The notes under the pieces: model-generated
Told to the model about the DNA's origin: nothing
Database searches by the model: none
The model's input: the letters and a program-made list of their open reading frames with translations, nothing else
Assembly (NCBI GenBank): GCA_051819745.1
Contig: JBNJGO010000001.1
Span: 13,237 to 77,236 of the forward strand
Reading direction: 5' to 3'
Source of the DNA: SKGA01 sp051819745
Lineage (GTDB): Archaea; Nanobdellota; Nanobdellia; Woesearchaeales; SKGA01
DNA length: 64,000 nucleotides
In this document: positions 7,960-16,437 of the stretch, in pieces
How positions within the stretch are numbered: the first letter of the stretch is position 1
Layout: the number at the start of each line of letters is the position of its first letter
Translations under genes and position numbers: made by a program

Positions 7960-9128
7960 TGTTTTTCGAGCCATGATACTTCATCATCATTGAGATCGAG
8001 TTCTTCTTGTAATTCTTTTGATCGTATCAGTGCAGGAAGCAATAAGAATAATGATTGATTGTGTTTTTTTGAACAGTGTGTTTGCACAGCTATTTTTTCA
8101 ACTATTGATTTTCGCTTCGCATACGACATATTTGCCTTCCAATAAGTTAGTAATCTCGTTGGTTGCTTGTAGTTTGGTGCGCTAGGATATTTTTCCTCTT
8201 TAGATAGTGCAATACCTACTGAAAGCAATAGATAGCAATACACATAAAACCGATAATATTGCCACCGATAAATCCTGCCAAAAAAAACATCTGCCTTTGA
8301 TAAGATATCAAATGCTCTTGCCAAATCTCTTGATTTTCTGTATTCTCGAGGGAGATTTTCATCAACCCATAAGAATATTTTATCAAGATTTTCATCAACC
8401 TCATCATATGCTCCAAAGACTACTTTCGGATCTGTTGATTTGAATACTTTGATAAGTACGGTTGCAAGTTCTTGGGTTTGACGTCGAACTGCCAAATCAT
8501 CAACACTGCTTTTTTTAATCACGACAAAAGAGAATAGATCATTAAGTGCGGCTCTCACATCACCACCGGCATTTCTTGAAATTGATCGAATCGCCGAATT
8601 ATCACATTCAACATCTAATCGTTCACAAGTCTGTTCTAGAACGGTACGGATATTTGCTGGTGTTAATGATGAGAATTCCACTTTTTTACAGACTTTTCGA
8701 AGCGGTGAAAGTTTTTTTGTGAAAATATTGGTTCCTGTTATAATAATAGGAAATGAAGATTTTTTTATTGCTTTCACTATCTCGCCAACCGCGCCTCTAT
8801 CTTTGGTTCCGGATAGTCCGTCAATTTCATCTAGAAGAATTATTTTTTTTGATCCAAATAGGCTCGCTTGCCCGACTGCTTTTGATAGGAATTCTTTTAA
8901 TCCTGCCTTATTTCTTGTATCGCTCGCATTTAATTCAAGCAGATCATATCCTTCTTGTTTTGCAAGAGCGTGAATGACACTTGTTTTACCTACTCCTGAA
9001 GGTCCATATAGCATCAATCCTTTACCTTTCTTGAATGGTGTGAAAAAATCAATAATTGCTTCTAAAGAATTGTCTTGTCCAACAAATTCTGAGAGTATTG
9101 ACGGTTTATAGGTAAAAAAAGGATCCAT
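7950..9128 (-). CDS. rfcL: Replication factor C large subunit (clamp loader)
   Basis: This 392-aa AAA+ protein loads the PCNA clamp. Walker A is YGPSGVGKTS (near residue 43), Walker B is LLDEIDGLSG (near 99), and the arginine-containing SRNAGGDVRAALNDL is the sensor 2/box VII region. The N-terminus FFTYKPSILSEFVGQDN is characteristic of archaeal RFC-L. It is shorter than many homologues (often 450-500 aa). The C-terminus (DDEVSWLEKQSI) does not show the usual QxxLxxFF PCNA-interacting peptide. TTTTTATA (9151-9158 on the minus strand) lies 23 nt upstream of the ATG. The small subunit is not in this window. Confidence 0.93.
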   Translation of the reverse strand: MDPFFTYKPSILSEFVGQDNSLEAIIDFFTPFKKGKGLMLYGPSGVGKTSVIHALAKQEGYDLLELNASDTRNKAGLKEFLSKAVGQASLFGSKKIILLDEIDGLSGTKDRGAVGEIVKAIKKSSFPIIITGTNIFTKKLSPLRKVCKKVEFSSLTPANIRTVLEQTCERLDVECDNSAIRSISRNAGGDVRAALNDLFSFVVIKKSSVDDLAVRRQTQELATVLIKVFKSTDPKVVFGAYDEVDENLDKIFLWVDENLPREYRKSRDLARAFDILSKADVFFGRIYRWQYYRFYVYCYLLLSVGIALSKEEKYPSAPNYKQPTRLLTYWKANMSYAKRKSIVEKIAVQTHCSKKHNQSLFLLLPALIRSKELQEELDLNDDEVSWLEKQSI

Positions 9129-9150
9129 GATTTTCTCAAAATACTAAAAC

Positions 9151-9158
9151 TATAAAAA
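9151..9158 (-). promoter_or_regulatory. TATA element of rfcL
   Basis: TTTTTATA on the minus strand lies 23 nt upstream of the rfcL ATG. Confidence 0.5.
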
Positions 9159-9201
9159 TCTTGCCGTCACTCCAATGACAACATAGTAGTTGGTGACATT
9201 T

Positions 9202-10410
9202 ATGAATATAGGAATTGTAGGAAAACCTTCTGTTGGAAAAAGTACTTTTTTTAAGGCCGCGACACTAGCACAAGTTGATATCGCTAATTATCCTTTTACC
9301 ACAATCCAAGCGAACAAAGCCGTTGGGTTTGTCAAGATACCTGATGTAGCTCGAGAGTTTGATAAACAAGCAAATCCTGGTGCGGGTTATGTTCACGGCT
9401 CGTGGCGATTCGTCCCTGTAGATCTTCTTGATGTTGCAGGTCTTGTTCCTGGCGCTCACAACGGTGAAGGTATGGGTTCGCAATTTCTTGATGATCTTAA
9501 TCAAGCAGATGCTCTTATTCATGTTATTGATGCTTCTGGAAGTGTGAATGAAAAAGGGGAACCCGTAACGCCTGGCAGTTATGATCCTTGTAATGATGTT
9601 CGCTTTCTTGAACTCGAACTTGATTATTGGTATAAGAATATCTTAACTAAAGGATGGGAGAAATTCACTCGAGTTATACAGCAAGAAAAAAAGGAATTTC
9701 ATAAAGCAATCGCTAAACAAATGAGTGGTGTTGGTGTTGATGAGGATATTGCAAAAAACAGTATTCAAGAAGCGAAACTGTTTAATAAAGAACCTTCCGT
9801 GTGGACTGATGATGATCTTCTTTTGGTTTCAAAATATCTTCGTAAACGAACAAAACCAATGATTATTGCCGCTAACAAGAGTGATCATCCGAAAGCAAAA
9901 GAACATCTTAAAAATCTCAAGGATGAATTCCCTTCATATACTATAATACCTTGTTCTGCAGAAGGAGAACTTGCTCTCAAAGAAGCTAATAAACAAGAGT
10001 TGGTAGAATATATTCCTGGGGAAAATTCGTTTAACATCACTTCTGTTGGTGAAACTGAATTACAAGATAAGCAACGGCAAGCACTTGATTTTCTTAAAAA
10101 GAATTTGCTCGAAACATCCGAGTATGGTTCTGGAGTTCAACAAGTATTGAATACTATTGTGTTTGAGATTTTAAACATGAAAGCAATACACCCTGGTGGG
10201 GTGAGCAAATTAGAAGACCAACACGGTAACGTTCTTCCGGATTGTTTTCTCATGGAACATGATGCGACAGCTATAGATTTTGCTTATCGTTTACACTCCA
10301 GTTTTGGAGATAATTTTGTGAAAGCGATTGATGTGAGAACAAAACGTCCTGTTGGAAAAGATCATTTGCTTAAACACCTTGATATTATAGAAATAATGGC
10401 AGGCAAATAG
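9202..10410 (+). CDS. YchF/Obg-family GTPase with TGS domain
   Basis: This is a ribosome-associated TRAFAC GTPase of the archaeal YchF-like group. G1 is GIVGKPSVGKST, G3 is LDVAGLVPGA, and G4 is NKSD near residue 228. A long helical insertion occupies the middle, and the last ~80 residues form a TGS domain (KLEDQHGNVLPD). Its length (402 aa) is normal for the family. The ATG at 9202 is preferred over the TTG at 9190 because a GGTGA ribosome-binding site lies 6 nt upstream. It is divergent from rfcL. The role in translation is known only for the family. Confidence 0.92.
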   Translation: MNIGIVGKPSVGKSTFFKAATLAQVDIANYPFTTIQANKAVGFVKIPDVAREFDKQANPGAGYVHGSWRFVPVDLLDVAGLVPGAHNGEGMGSQFLDDLNQADALIHVIDASGSVNEKGEPVTPGSYDPCNDVRFLELELDYWYKNILTKGWEKFTRVIQQEKKEFHKAIAKQMSGVGVDEDIAKNSIQEAKLFNKEPSVWTDDDLLLVSKYLRKRTKPMIIAANKSDHPKAKEHLKNLKDEFPSYTIIPCSAEGELALKEANKQELVEYIPGENSFNITSVGETELQDKQRQALDFLKKNLLETSEYGSGVQQVLNTIVFEILNMKAIHPGGVSKLEDQHGNVLPDCFLMEHDATAIDFAYRLHSSFGDNFVKAIDVRTKRPVGKDHLLKHLDIIEIMAGK

Positions 10411-10443
10411 AACAGCGAAAACAAAACAATATTTTTGATAACT

Positions 10444-11040
10444 TTATTTAATTAAGTTGTATTTATCAAGAATATCCTTGTATTTGTCGAAGTCCGGCGA
10501 TCGTTTAAACGACTCTATTTGTTGAGGTGATAGTCGATTAATCCATTTATGAATTATCTTTAGAGCGTCTCTTGTTTCAGTATATAGTTCATCGGATTCT
10601 GTTTCGACTTCTTCAGCTATTTCTTCTTCAGGAATGTCTTCTTTTGACCGTCCGCTTAAGAAAGAGAATAATCTTGAAAATAAGCTTGTTCGTTTAGTCT
10701 CAATAGATTCTGCTTGATCGTCAACTTCTGAGATTTCTTCTTCAACTTCATCAATTTCTTCGCTAACATCTTCATCAAGTTCATCTGCAGATTCATATTC
10801 TGTAGGGTTTTTAGAACCTCTAGAAAACAGTGAGAATAGTGAGAATCTTTTTTTTCGGGAAGTATTATCGTATACTGTCGCTTGCGATTCATCAACTTTC
10901 GGAACGCTTTGTGAGCTTGAAGGTATTATAGAGTCGACTTTTTTGAAAAAGGAAAAATTATGTCCTTCTGATTTTCGTTTTGAAAGGTATGAACCTAAAC
11001 TTTCATTTAATTCTTTTTGACGCTTACTGATAAAAACCAC
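10444..11040 (-). CDS. Hypothetical acidic protein with paired amphipathic segments
   Basis: This 198-aa protein is not recognised. A basic N-terminal region (SKRQKELNESLGSYLSKRKS) is followed by two similar Phe/Leu/Ser/Arg segments, FSLFSLFSRG and SLFSRLFSFLSGRS. Between and after these lie Glu/Asp-rich stretches predicted to be disordered or coiled. The C-terminal ~45 residues (starting DALKIIHKWINRLSPQ) look like a compact helical domain. There is no signal peptide. The start is GTG at 11040. Several TATA-like boxes lie upstream (11062-11095). The two Phe-rich segments could be membrane-surface or peptide-binding anchors; this is speculative. Confidence 0.55.
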   Translation of the reverse strand: MVFISKRQKELNESLGSYLSKRKSEGHNFSFFKKVDSIIPSSSQSVPKVDESQATVYDNTSRKKRFSLFSLFSRGSKNPTEYESADELDEDVSEEIDEVEEEISEVDDQAESIETKRTSLFSRLFSFLSGRSKEDIPEEEIAEEVETESDELYTETRDALKIIHKWINRLSPQQIESFKRSPDFDKYKDILDKYNLIK

Positions 11041-11192
11041 CCGTTATACTATAATTAATCAATCTGTTATACTTACAGTTAAAATATATTTATAAGTCTT
11101 TCTATACCTTGGTACAAATCCAAGAAAATAGTTCTCCCTAATTCGCATATCAAAATTACATTTTCCAGAGAAACCCTTGTAAAATAAATATT

Positions 11193-11200
11193 TTTATAAA
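11193..11200 (+). promoter_or_regulatory. TATA element of tRNA-Trp
   Basis: A TTTTTATAAA-type box lies about 28-35 nt upstream of the first base of tRNA-Trp. Confidence 0.5.
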
Positions 11201-11228
11201 GGAAAAGCTGTTTGTCGCAGTAGATTGT

Positions 11229-11355
11229 GGGGGCGTAGTATAATCCGGCAGAATAGCCGGCTCCAGTTGAGTGGAGCGATGAGCTTTGTATGAAGCGATG
11301 ATTATCTGCTTTCAGAAGAAACCGGCTGATCTGGGTTCAAATCCCAGCGTCCCCA
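11229..11355 (+). tRNA. tRNA-Trp(CCA) with 54-nt intron
   Basis: The acceptor stem is GGGGGCG (11229-11235) with CGTCCCC (11348-11354) and discriminator A. The anticodon stem is GCCGG/CCGGC and the loop reads CT-CCA-G then A, giving anticodon CCA. The T arm is CTGGG-TTCAAAT-CCCAG. The intron (11267-11320) lies at the canonical 37/38 position. A relaxed bulge-helix-bulge can be drawn: three of the four central pairs form between CTCC and GAAG. The intron has two GCGATGA motifs (11276-11282, 11295-11301), one base from the box C consensus RUGAUGA. The D stem is weak. Confidence 0.88.
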
Positions 11356-11474
11356 CTTTTCTTTTTCTTCTTCCTTCTTCTTTTTTTTTGGTGTGCTGTT
11401 GAGTTTTGCGAAACGCACTCACGACGCCTATCGTGAGTTGGCGTGTAAATCCCAGCGTCCCCACTTTTCTTTTT
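11339..11474 (+). repeat. 28-nt direct repeat of the tRNA-Trp 3' end
   Basis: The 28 nt starting AAATCCCAGCGTCCCCAC occur at 11339-11366, where they span the last 17 nt of tRNA-Trp and its trailer, and again at 11447-11474. The copies are 108 nt apart. The spacer holds an 8-bp hairpin (ACTCACGA 11417-11424, TCGTGAGT 11431-11438). There is no second tRNA body. The copy looks like an attachment-site remnant or a duplicated 3' end. Confidence 0.8.
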
Positions 11475-11599
11475 TTTTCTTCTTTTCGTTTGGATTTGAA
11501 CCTTGGTTTGGCTGGCACCAAAAATTTTTGATTTTATTCTCTTTTTTTGTTTTATTTCAATTAATTTTTATTAAGAAAATAATGCGTTTCTTTTTAGTC
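11367..11599. other. Non-coding stretch between tRNA-Trp and the permease fusion
   Basis: Apart from the duplicated tRNA end and hairpin, the stretch holds long pyrimidine tracts (likely terminators in both directions). On the minus strand near 11490-11510 there is a T-loop-like GGTTCAAATCC. No supportable protein-coding gene is seen. Confidence 0.4.
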
Positions 11600-13504
11600 T
11601 CAAACAAACACTCGAGAATTGTCTGTCCGAATTCCTTCAACAATGATAAAAGACCATAATAGTCCTTTTTTCTTTTCAACACTAACTGCAAAACCTGCTT
11701 CTCGAAATAATGATTGTAATAGTTTTGGTGATGGGATTTTGTTTGGTATTACCATGTAAAATTCCGAGTAGTCTACAAATCGAATCCTTCCATTTTCAGG
11801 AACTATGCTAGCTAGATGTTTCAAAAATGAAGGTAGGTCTGTGATCATACTTAGCAGTCCGATACTTACGACAAGATCTGTTTTTGATATTGAAGGATGT
11901 ACTCGAGATATTCCGTGAGGATCATACATTATATTGTACTTTGGATGTCTTTTTCGCAGACTGGTTGTAAGCGTCTTAGTATGTTCGATAACTTGAACGT
12001 TTGTTGGTGGTAGTTTTGATTCTTTTAACAACAGACCCGATCCCGCTCCCAGAAATAAGACTGATTTAAATGATGTTATTTGTTTTAATAATCGTTTACG
12101 AATATATCGTGGAAGAAAAAATCGTTCTAGTATTCTAGATAATTCAATTGTTTTATTACGAAATGTTAGTGTTGAATGAGGGTTGTGGTGGAAATTCATC
12201 AGGAAAAAAATCGGTATTCCTATGAGAATGAATGAAACAATCAATCCTAGGGTACTTAGTGCTCCTGGTTCGTTTGCAACCCATAGTCCGATGAGTAAAA
12301 ATGTTATGCTCACAAGAATTATCGGCCCCCATTTACCTCCCGGTGCTTTGTATCCGTCAAAAGAAGGGTGTTTACGACGAATACGTATGAGACTGAATAC
12401 AACACTAACATACATTACTAGCAGAAGTGGAACGAGAAGATGCAGTAATGCTTCATAACTCCCTGCGCCCACAAACACTAACAAGGAGGTCACTATAGTT
12501 TGAAAAGCTATAGCTTTATATGGTGTTTTGTTCTTGCGATGCAATTTTGCAAATGATGGGGGGAATAATTTATCTTTTGAGAGTGCCACAAGCAAATTTG
12601 GTGCTGCGACAATCCAACCAGCAACACTTCCTATGATAGCAAGATATACCAGAATACTATATATGGGAACTCCAACTGGACCATAAATGTTGCTTGCTAT
12701 TTGTGCAAGTGGTGCTGAAGCTGTTGCTAGAGAGCTCCAATGAAGTACGCTTTGACTAGCAACCACAAATAGAATGACTACTACAAAAATAATCAGCGTA
12801 CCTTTCACAAATGCTTTTGGCATCACTTTTTTAGGATTATCCACTTGTTCTGCAAGAAAAGTTGTTGTCTCCCATCCGAAGAATGTTTCTGATATGAAAA
12901 ATATTGTTGTGATAACTATGAATGTTCCGCTCAAAATACCTCCTAAACCCGCATCAAGCGATGTGAATGCGCTGTGTGCAGTCCAATCAGCGAAATTTGA
13001 AGGGTTGAAATTTAGCAATCCGGGTATAATAATTCCAAGTACTGCTGAGAGTGTGATTCCTGCGAATGTAAGGAGCATGACTTTACCTGTTTTCAGGCCC
13101 TTGAATGCAATGAAATTGAATATAAGGATAAATACTACTCCCAGAATCGATGTTGCAAAATTTGAAATATATGGTGCTATGTATTTTATCGCACCAACCA
13201 TGAGCATGGCAATCGTGATATTTGCTGCTATCAGAGAAATCCATCCGAGAAGAAAGCTCGGAAAAAAACCAAATGCTTCTTTTGCATACTCATATACTCC
13301 TCCTTCTTTAGGATAGCGACTGACAAGTTCGCCGAAAATAGTACTATAATATAATGCTATAAAACCCATTATGATCCAGGATATTATTGCAAACAATCCT
13401 GCTTTTTGGGCTCCGACTGATGGGAGAAAATATATTCCCGTACCCATAATACTATTTATACTGATGAGGAGAATAGCAGGATATGATAATTTTGAAGAAC
13501 CCAT
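11600..13504 (-). CDS. APC-superfamily amino acid permease fused to a degenerate methyltransferase-like domain
   Basis: Residues 1-440 are an APC-superfamily transporter with about 12 membrane helices. The first-helix signature is ISINSIMGTGIYFLPSVG and helix 6 carries FFGWETTTFLAEQ. After a short basic segment (ILERFFLPRYIRKRLL) residues 465-634 look like a class I SAM-methyltransferase fold with motif I as VLFLGAGSGLLL. Later strands are visible (DLVVSIGLLSMI and RIRFVDYSEF). The usual acidic residue after motif I is only partly recognisable (VQVIEHTKTL). A paralogue with the same fusion lies at 17814-19847. A TATA-like CTTAAATAC (13528-13536) is about 24 nt upstream. Substrate and methyl acceptor are unknown. 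Confidence 0.85.
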   Translation of the reverse strand: MGSSKLSYPAILLISINSIMGTGIYFLPSVGAQKAGLFAIISWIIMGFIALYYSTIFGELVSRYPKEGGVYEYAKEAFGFFPSFLLGWISLIAANITIAMLMVGAIKYIAPYISNFATSILGVVFILIFNFIAFKGLKTGKVMLLTFAGITLSAVLGIIIPGLLNFNPSNFADWTAHSAFTSLDAGLGGILSGTFIVITTIFFISETFFGWETTTFLAEQVDNPKKVMPKAFVKGTLIIFVVVILFVVASQSVLHWSSLATASAPLAQIASNIYGPVGVPIYSILVYLAIIGSVAGWIVAAPNLLVALSKDKLFPPSFAKLHRKNKTPYKAIAFQTIVTSLLVFVGAGSYEALLHLLVPLLLVMYVSVVFSLIRIRRKHPSFDGYKAPGGKWGPIILVSITFLLIGLWVANEPGALSTLGLIVSFILIGIPIFFLMNFHHNPHSTLTFRNKTIELSRILERFFLPRYIRKRLLKQITSFKSVLFLGAGSGLLLKESKLPPTNVQVIEHTKTLTTSLRKRHPKYNIMYDPHGISRVHPSISKTDLVVSIGLLSMITDLPSFLKHLASIVPENGRIRFVDYSEFYMVIPNKIPSPKLLQSLFREAGFAVSVEKKKGLLWSFIIVEGIRTDNSRVFV

Positions 13505-13623
13505 AATACTGCTCGTGTTCGAGGGGGTATTTAAGTTTTATTAAAAAATTAGGTTTGTGTTCTAAATCAGTAAAAATATTGTATTCACAACATTTAAAAA
13601 TAGTAAATGATTATCCTGTCGAT

Positions 13624-14073
13624 ATGTCTTCATTCCTAAACGATTTACTTGGCAGTATTGATAACACTAAACAAGTATTTTTCCCTGAAAGTTCACTTCA
13701 AAAAATATTTCTTATTATTTATGTTTCTAAAGAACCTGTCAGTATTCAAGATATTAGTGAAAAGACGGGGTTGAGCCTTGCAAGTGTAAGTAATAAATCA
13801 AAAATATTGCTTGCAAATGGTATTGTTAAAAAAGTTTTCAAACAAGGAAGCAGAGAATTATATTTGAAAAGCATTTATTCGCTTCCAAAAACAATAAGTA
13901 TTCATATTAAACAAAAAATTAATGTTTTAAAACAACAAGAAACAGAACTCCAAACCATGTCAAAAAATCTCGATTCAAGCGAGAAAAACATTTCCGACTC
14001 ACTTAGAAAAGATCTTAAAAAAGTGAGAAAAGCACACGAACACATGCTCAACGAATTAGGTGAAATGGATTGA
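13624..14073 (+). CDS. MarR/GbsR-like winged-helix transcriptional regulator
   Basis: This 150-aa protein has a winged helix in residues ~20-85 (VSIQDISEKTGLSLASVSNK is helix-turn-helix) followed by a long C-terminal coiled coil, as in GbsR/MarR-type dimeric regulators. The ATG at 13624 is preferred over an upstream TTG at 13555 because a TTTAAAAATAG box lies about 25 nt before it. Its stop overlaps the TTG start of the next gene, so it heads an operon with the two RND halves and the COG1361-like protein. It is also divergent from the first permease fusion, and may control both. Ligand unknown. Confidence 0.8.
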   Translation: MSSFLNDLLGSIDNTKQVFFPESSLQKIFLIIYVSKEPVSIQDISEKTGLSLASVSNKSKILLANGIVKKVFKQGSRELYLKSIYSLPKTISIHIKQKINVLKQQETELQTMSKNLDSSEKNISDSLRKDLKKVRKAHEHMLNELGEMD

Positions 14074-15287
14074 AACTACGACATAAATTAAAAAAAGACG
14101 ATAAAAAACCTTCGTTTCTAGAGCGTGCTCTATCTATTCTTGCCCAAAAACAATATCGTTATAATCGTCTGATTTTACTTTTTTTCATCGTCCTTACTGT
14201 CTTGTTGGGAATTGGTATTACAAATATTGAGTTCGAATCCGATATCAACAATGAAATGCCTCAAGATCTTCCAATATATCAATTAAATAATCGAATTAGC
14301 GATTCATATGGTGGTCAAGATTCTGTTCTTTTACTCGTTGAATTAAGTGATTCTCTACCTGTTCAAACACCCATTAAAGACATACGCCATCCTGATATCA
14401 TCACTTTCATAACAGAGTTTCATCAATCACTTGAGAAAAAAACTCTTGTGGAAAGTGTGAGTTCGGCAGGTTCGGTCTTCAGTCAATTACCTTCTTCACA
14501 ACGCACTTCAGAACTAATACCTGAAATTCTTGAGTCGACAGGTTCATCTTCTTTTTTTAGCGATGATTATACTGCGACAATGATGATTATAACTGCAGAT
14601 GTGGGTTCTGATGAGAAAAAACTTGCTGAATTGGAGACAACAATACAAAACGAACTCGAAGCTCAAACAATGCCTGCTGGTATTGAAACTACTATTACGG
14701 GAACTCCTTCTTTGCTTCAGACAATGATGGATTTTCTCAAGAAAGATTCTCTAACAACTCTTCTTATCGCTGCTGGAATAATATTTCTTCTTTTGCTTAT
14801 TATCGAACGATCGCTTCGAAAAACAATCCTCATTTTCATACCCTTGTCGATGGGAATTATCTGGACGCTTGGAACTTTGGGTTGGCTTGGAATTAAAATA
14901 TCTGTGGCGACCGCGGGACTTGGAGCGATGCTTTTAGGATTGGGAGTAGAATATGGCGTCTTTATCCACACTCGCTACATAGAAGAACGAGACTCTGGTA
15001 AAAATCAATTGCAATCCTTGAAGACTGCGGTTCCAAGTGTTGGAAGTGCGATGATTGGTTCGGGTAGCACCACCATAGTCGGATTTTTAGCACTTAGCAC
15101 TTCAATAATGCCTATGCTTCAACACCTCGGACAAAGCCTTGCTTTAGGAATAGTTTATTGTTTAATAGGTGCTATCGTTCTCGCACCAACTATCTTTATC
15201 ACTCAAGAGAATATTTCGTATGCGTTAACTAAGAAAAAATATCATCGTTATAAACATAAAAAGACACGACAGGAGAGCACATTATGA
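14070..15287 (+). CDS. RND/MMPL exporter, first half
   Basis: This 405-aa protein has one membrane helix near residues 33-52, an extracytoplasmic domain to about 215, and then about five helices, i.e. one half of an RND-superfamily (HAE3/MMPL-like) exporter. The helix-4 motif is LLGLGVEYGVFIHTRYIEER, where many RND proteins have Asp before the aromatic residue; here it is Glu. The start is TTG at 14070, supported by an AGGTGA box about 8 nt upstream and overlap with the previous stop. The second half is encoded by the next gene. The transported substrate is unknown; lipids or amphiphiles are typical for the family. Confidence 0.88.
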   Translation: MKLRHKLKKDDKKPSFLERALSILAQKQYRYNRLILLFFIVLTVLLGIGITNIEFESDINNEMPQDLPIYQLNNRISDSYGGQDSVLLLVELSDSLPVQTPIKDIRHPDIITFITEFHQSLEKKTLVESVSSAGSVFSQLPSSQRTSELIPEILESTGSSSFFSDDYTATMMIITADVGSDEKKLAELETTIQNELEAQTMPAGIETTITGTPSLLQTMMDFLKKDSLTTLLIAAGIIFLLLLIIERSLRKTILIFIPLSMGIIWTLGTLGWLGIKISVATAGLGAMLLGLGVEYGVFIHTRYIEERDSGKNQLQSLKTAVPSVGSAMIGSGSTTIVGFLALSTSIMPMLQHLGQSLALGIVYCLIGAIVLAPTIFITQENISYALTKKKYHRYKHKKTRQESTL

Positions 15288-16417
15288 AAGGGAAAGATCT
15301 TATCAACAAGTATAGTCGATTAGTGGTTTTAAAACCATGGATTATGATTTTACTCGTTGTAGTGTTAACAGGATTTTTTTTCGTGCAGTCACAACAAGTC
15401 CAAACGACTTCTCAAGATAATCAAGATGCGCTTCCTGATGATGTTGAAGTTATCGAAGCATTTGAGAAAATAGAATCCAAATTTGGTGGTTCTGACACCG
15501 CTAAAATAGTATTATATCTCGATAAAGATCGCTCGATCTCTCAAAAGGACGATATTAGAACACCCGATGTTATGAGAACAATTATTGAACTAGATGCGCT
15601 CTTGCAAACTATTGATGAAATACAACAAGTACAACATCCAGTGGACCTATTTTCTTCTTTCGAAAACTCTTATCCTAAACAGGAACGAGAATTAAAAAAC
15701 GCTATCAATAATGATCCTCAAATAAAATCGTATTTTACCGACGATTATACTATGGTCCAAATGAATCTGGCGCTTTCTGGTGATTATGATCCTGAAGAGT
15801 TATTGGTTGATCTTGAAGAAACAACTTCTCGCATAACTCCCCCTCAAGGTGTTGTTGTTAAGCCTGCTGGTGAAGTGTTGTCTAGCGCTTCAATTGTTCG
15901 GACATTATCTTCTGATATGGCAAAAACTTCAACGACTTCAATTATTGGAATCATATTGGTTCTTCTTATTGTATTTGCTTCGGTGAGATTTGCAGTCCTG
16001 CCTTTAATCACTATCGGTGTTGGGGTGTTATGGACTATGGGTTATTTAGGCATTATAGGTATTAATCTAAGTTCAACAACTTCAGGTGTTATCTCGATGA
16101 TAATGGGTATCGGAATTGATTTTGGTATTCAAATGGTGACTCGATTCAAACAAGAAATAAGAACTAATTCTCTTCAGAAATCGATGAATAAGATGTTACA
16201 TGCTGTTTTCAAACCAATGACAACAACAACTCTTGCAGCAATTATAGGATTTAAAGCGATGGGTCTTGGAAACATCACATTCCTTGCAGAAATGGGAGAA
16301 ATAATGAGTTATGGGGTGGCAGGATGCTATTTCGTAGCATTGCTTCTTCTCCCATCTGTACTTACACTGTATTACAGTGTGTTTGCAAATAAACGTATGA
16401 AAAAACAATACAACTAA
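15284..16417 (+). CDS. RND/MMPL exporter, second half
   Basis: This 377-aa protein has the same topology as the previous gene: helix near residues 17-35, an extracytoplasmic domain, then about five helices. The helix-4 motif IMGIGIDFGIQMVTRFKQE keeps the acidic Asp expected for proton coupling. The ATG overlaps the stop of the first half, which implies translational coupling and assembly of the two products as one transporter. In most relatives both halves are in one polypeptide of about 750-900 aa. Confidence 0.88.
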   Translation: MKGKDLINKYSRLVVLKPWIMILLVVVLTGFFFVQSQQVQTTSQDNQDALPDDVEVIEAFEKIESKFGGSDTAKIVLYLDKDRSISQKDDIRTPDVMRTIIELDALLQTIDEIQQVQHPVDLFSSFENSYPKQERELKNAINNDPQIKSYFTDDYTMVQMNLALSGDYDPEELLVDLEETTSRITPPQGVVVKPAGEVLSSASIVRTLSSDMAKTSTTSIIGIILVLLIVFASVRFAVLPLITIGVGVLWTMGYLGIIGINLSSTTSGVISMIMGIGIDFGIQMVTRFKQEIRTNSLQKSMNKMLHAVFKPMTTTTLAAIIGFKAMGLGNITFLAEMGEIMSYGVAGCYFVALLLLPSVLTLYYSVFANKRMKKQYN

Positions 16418-16437
16418 CAGATTGAAAAGGTGAAATT

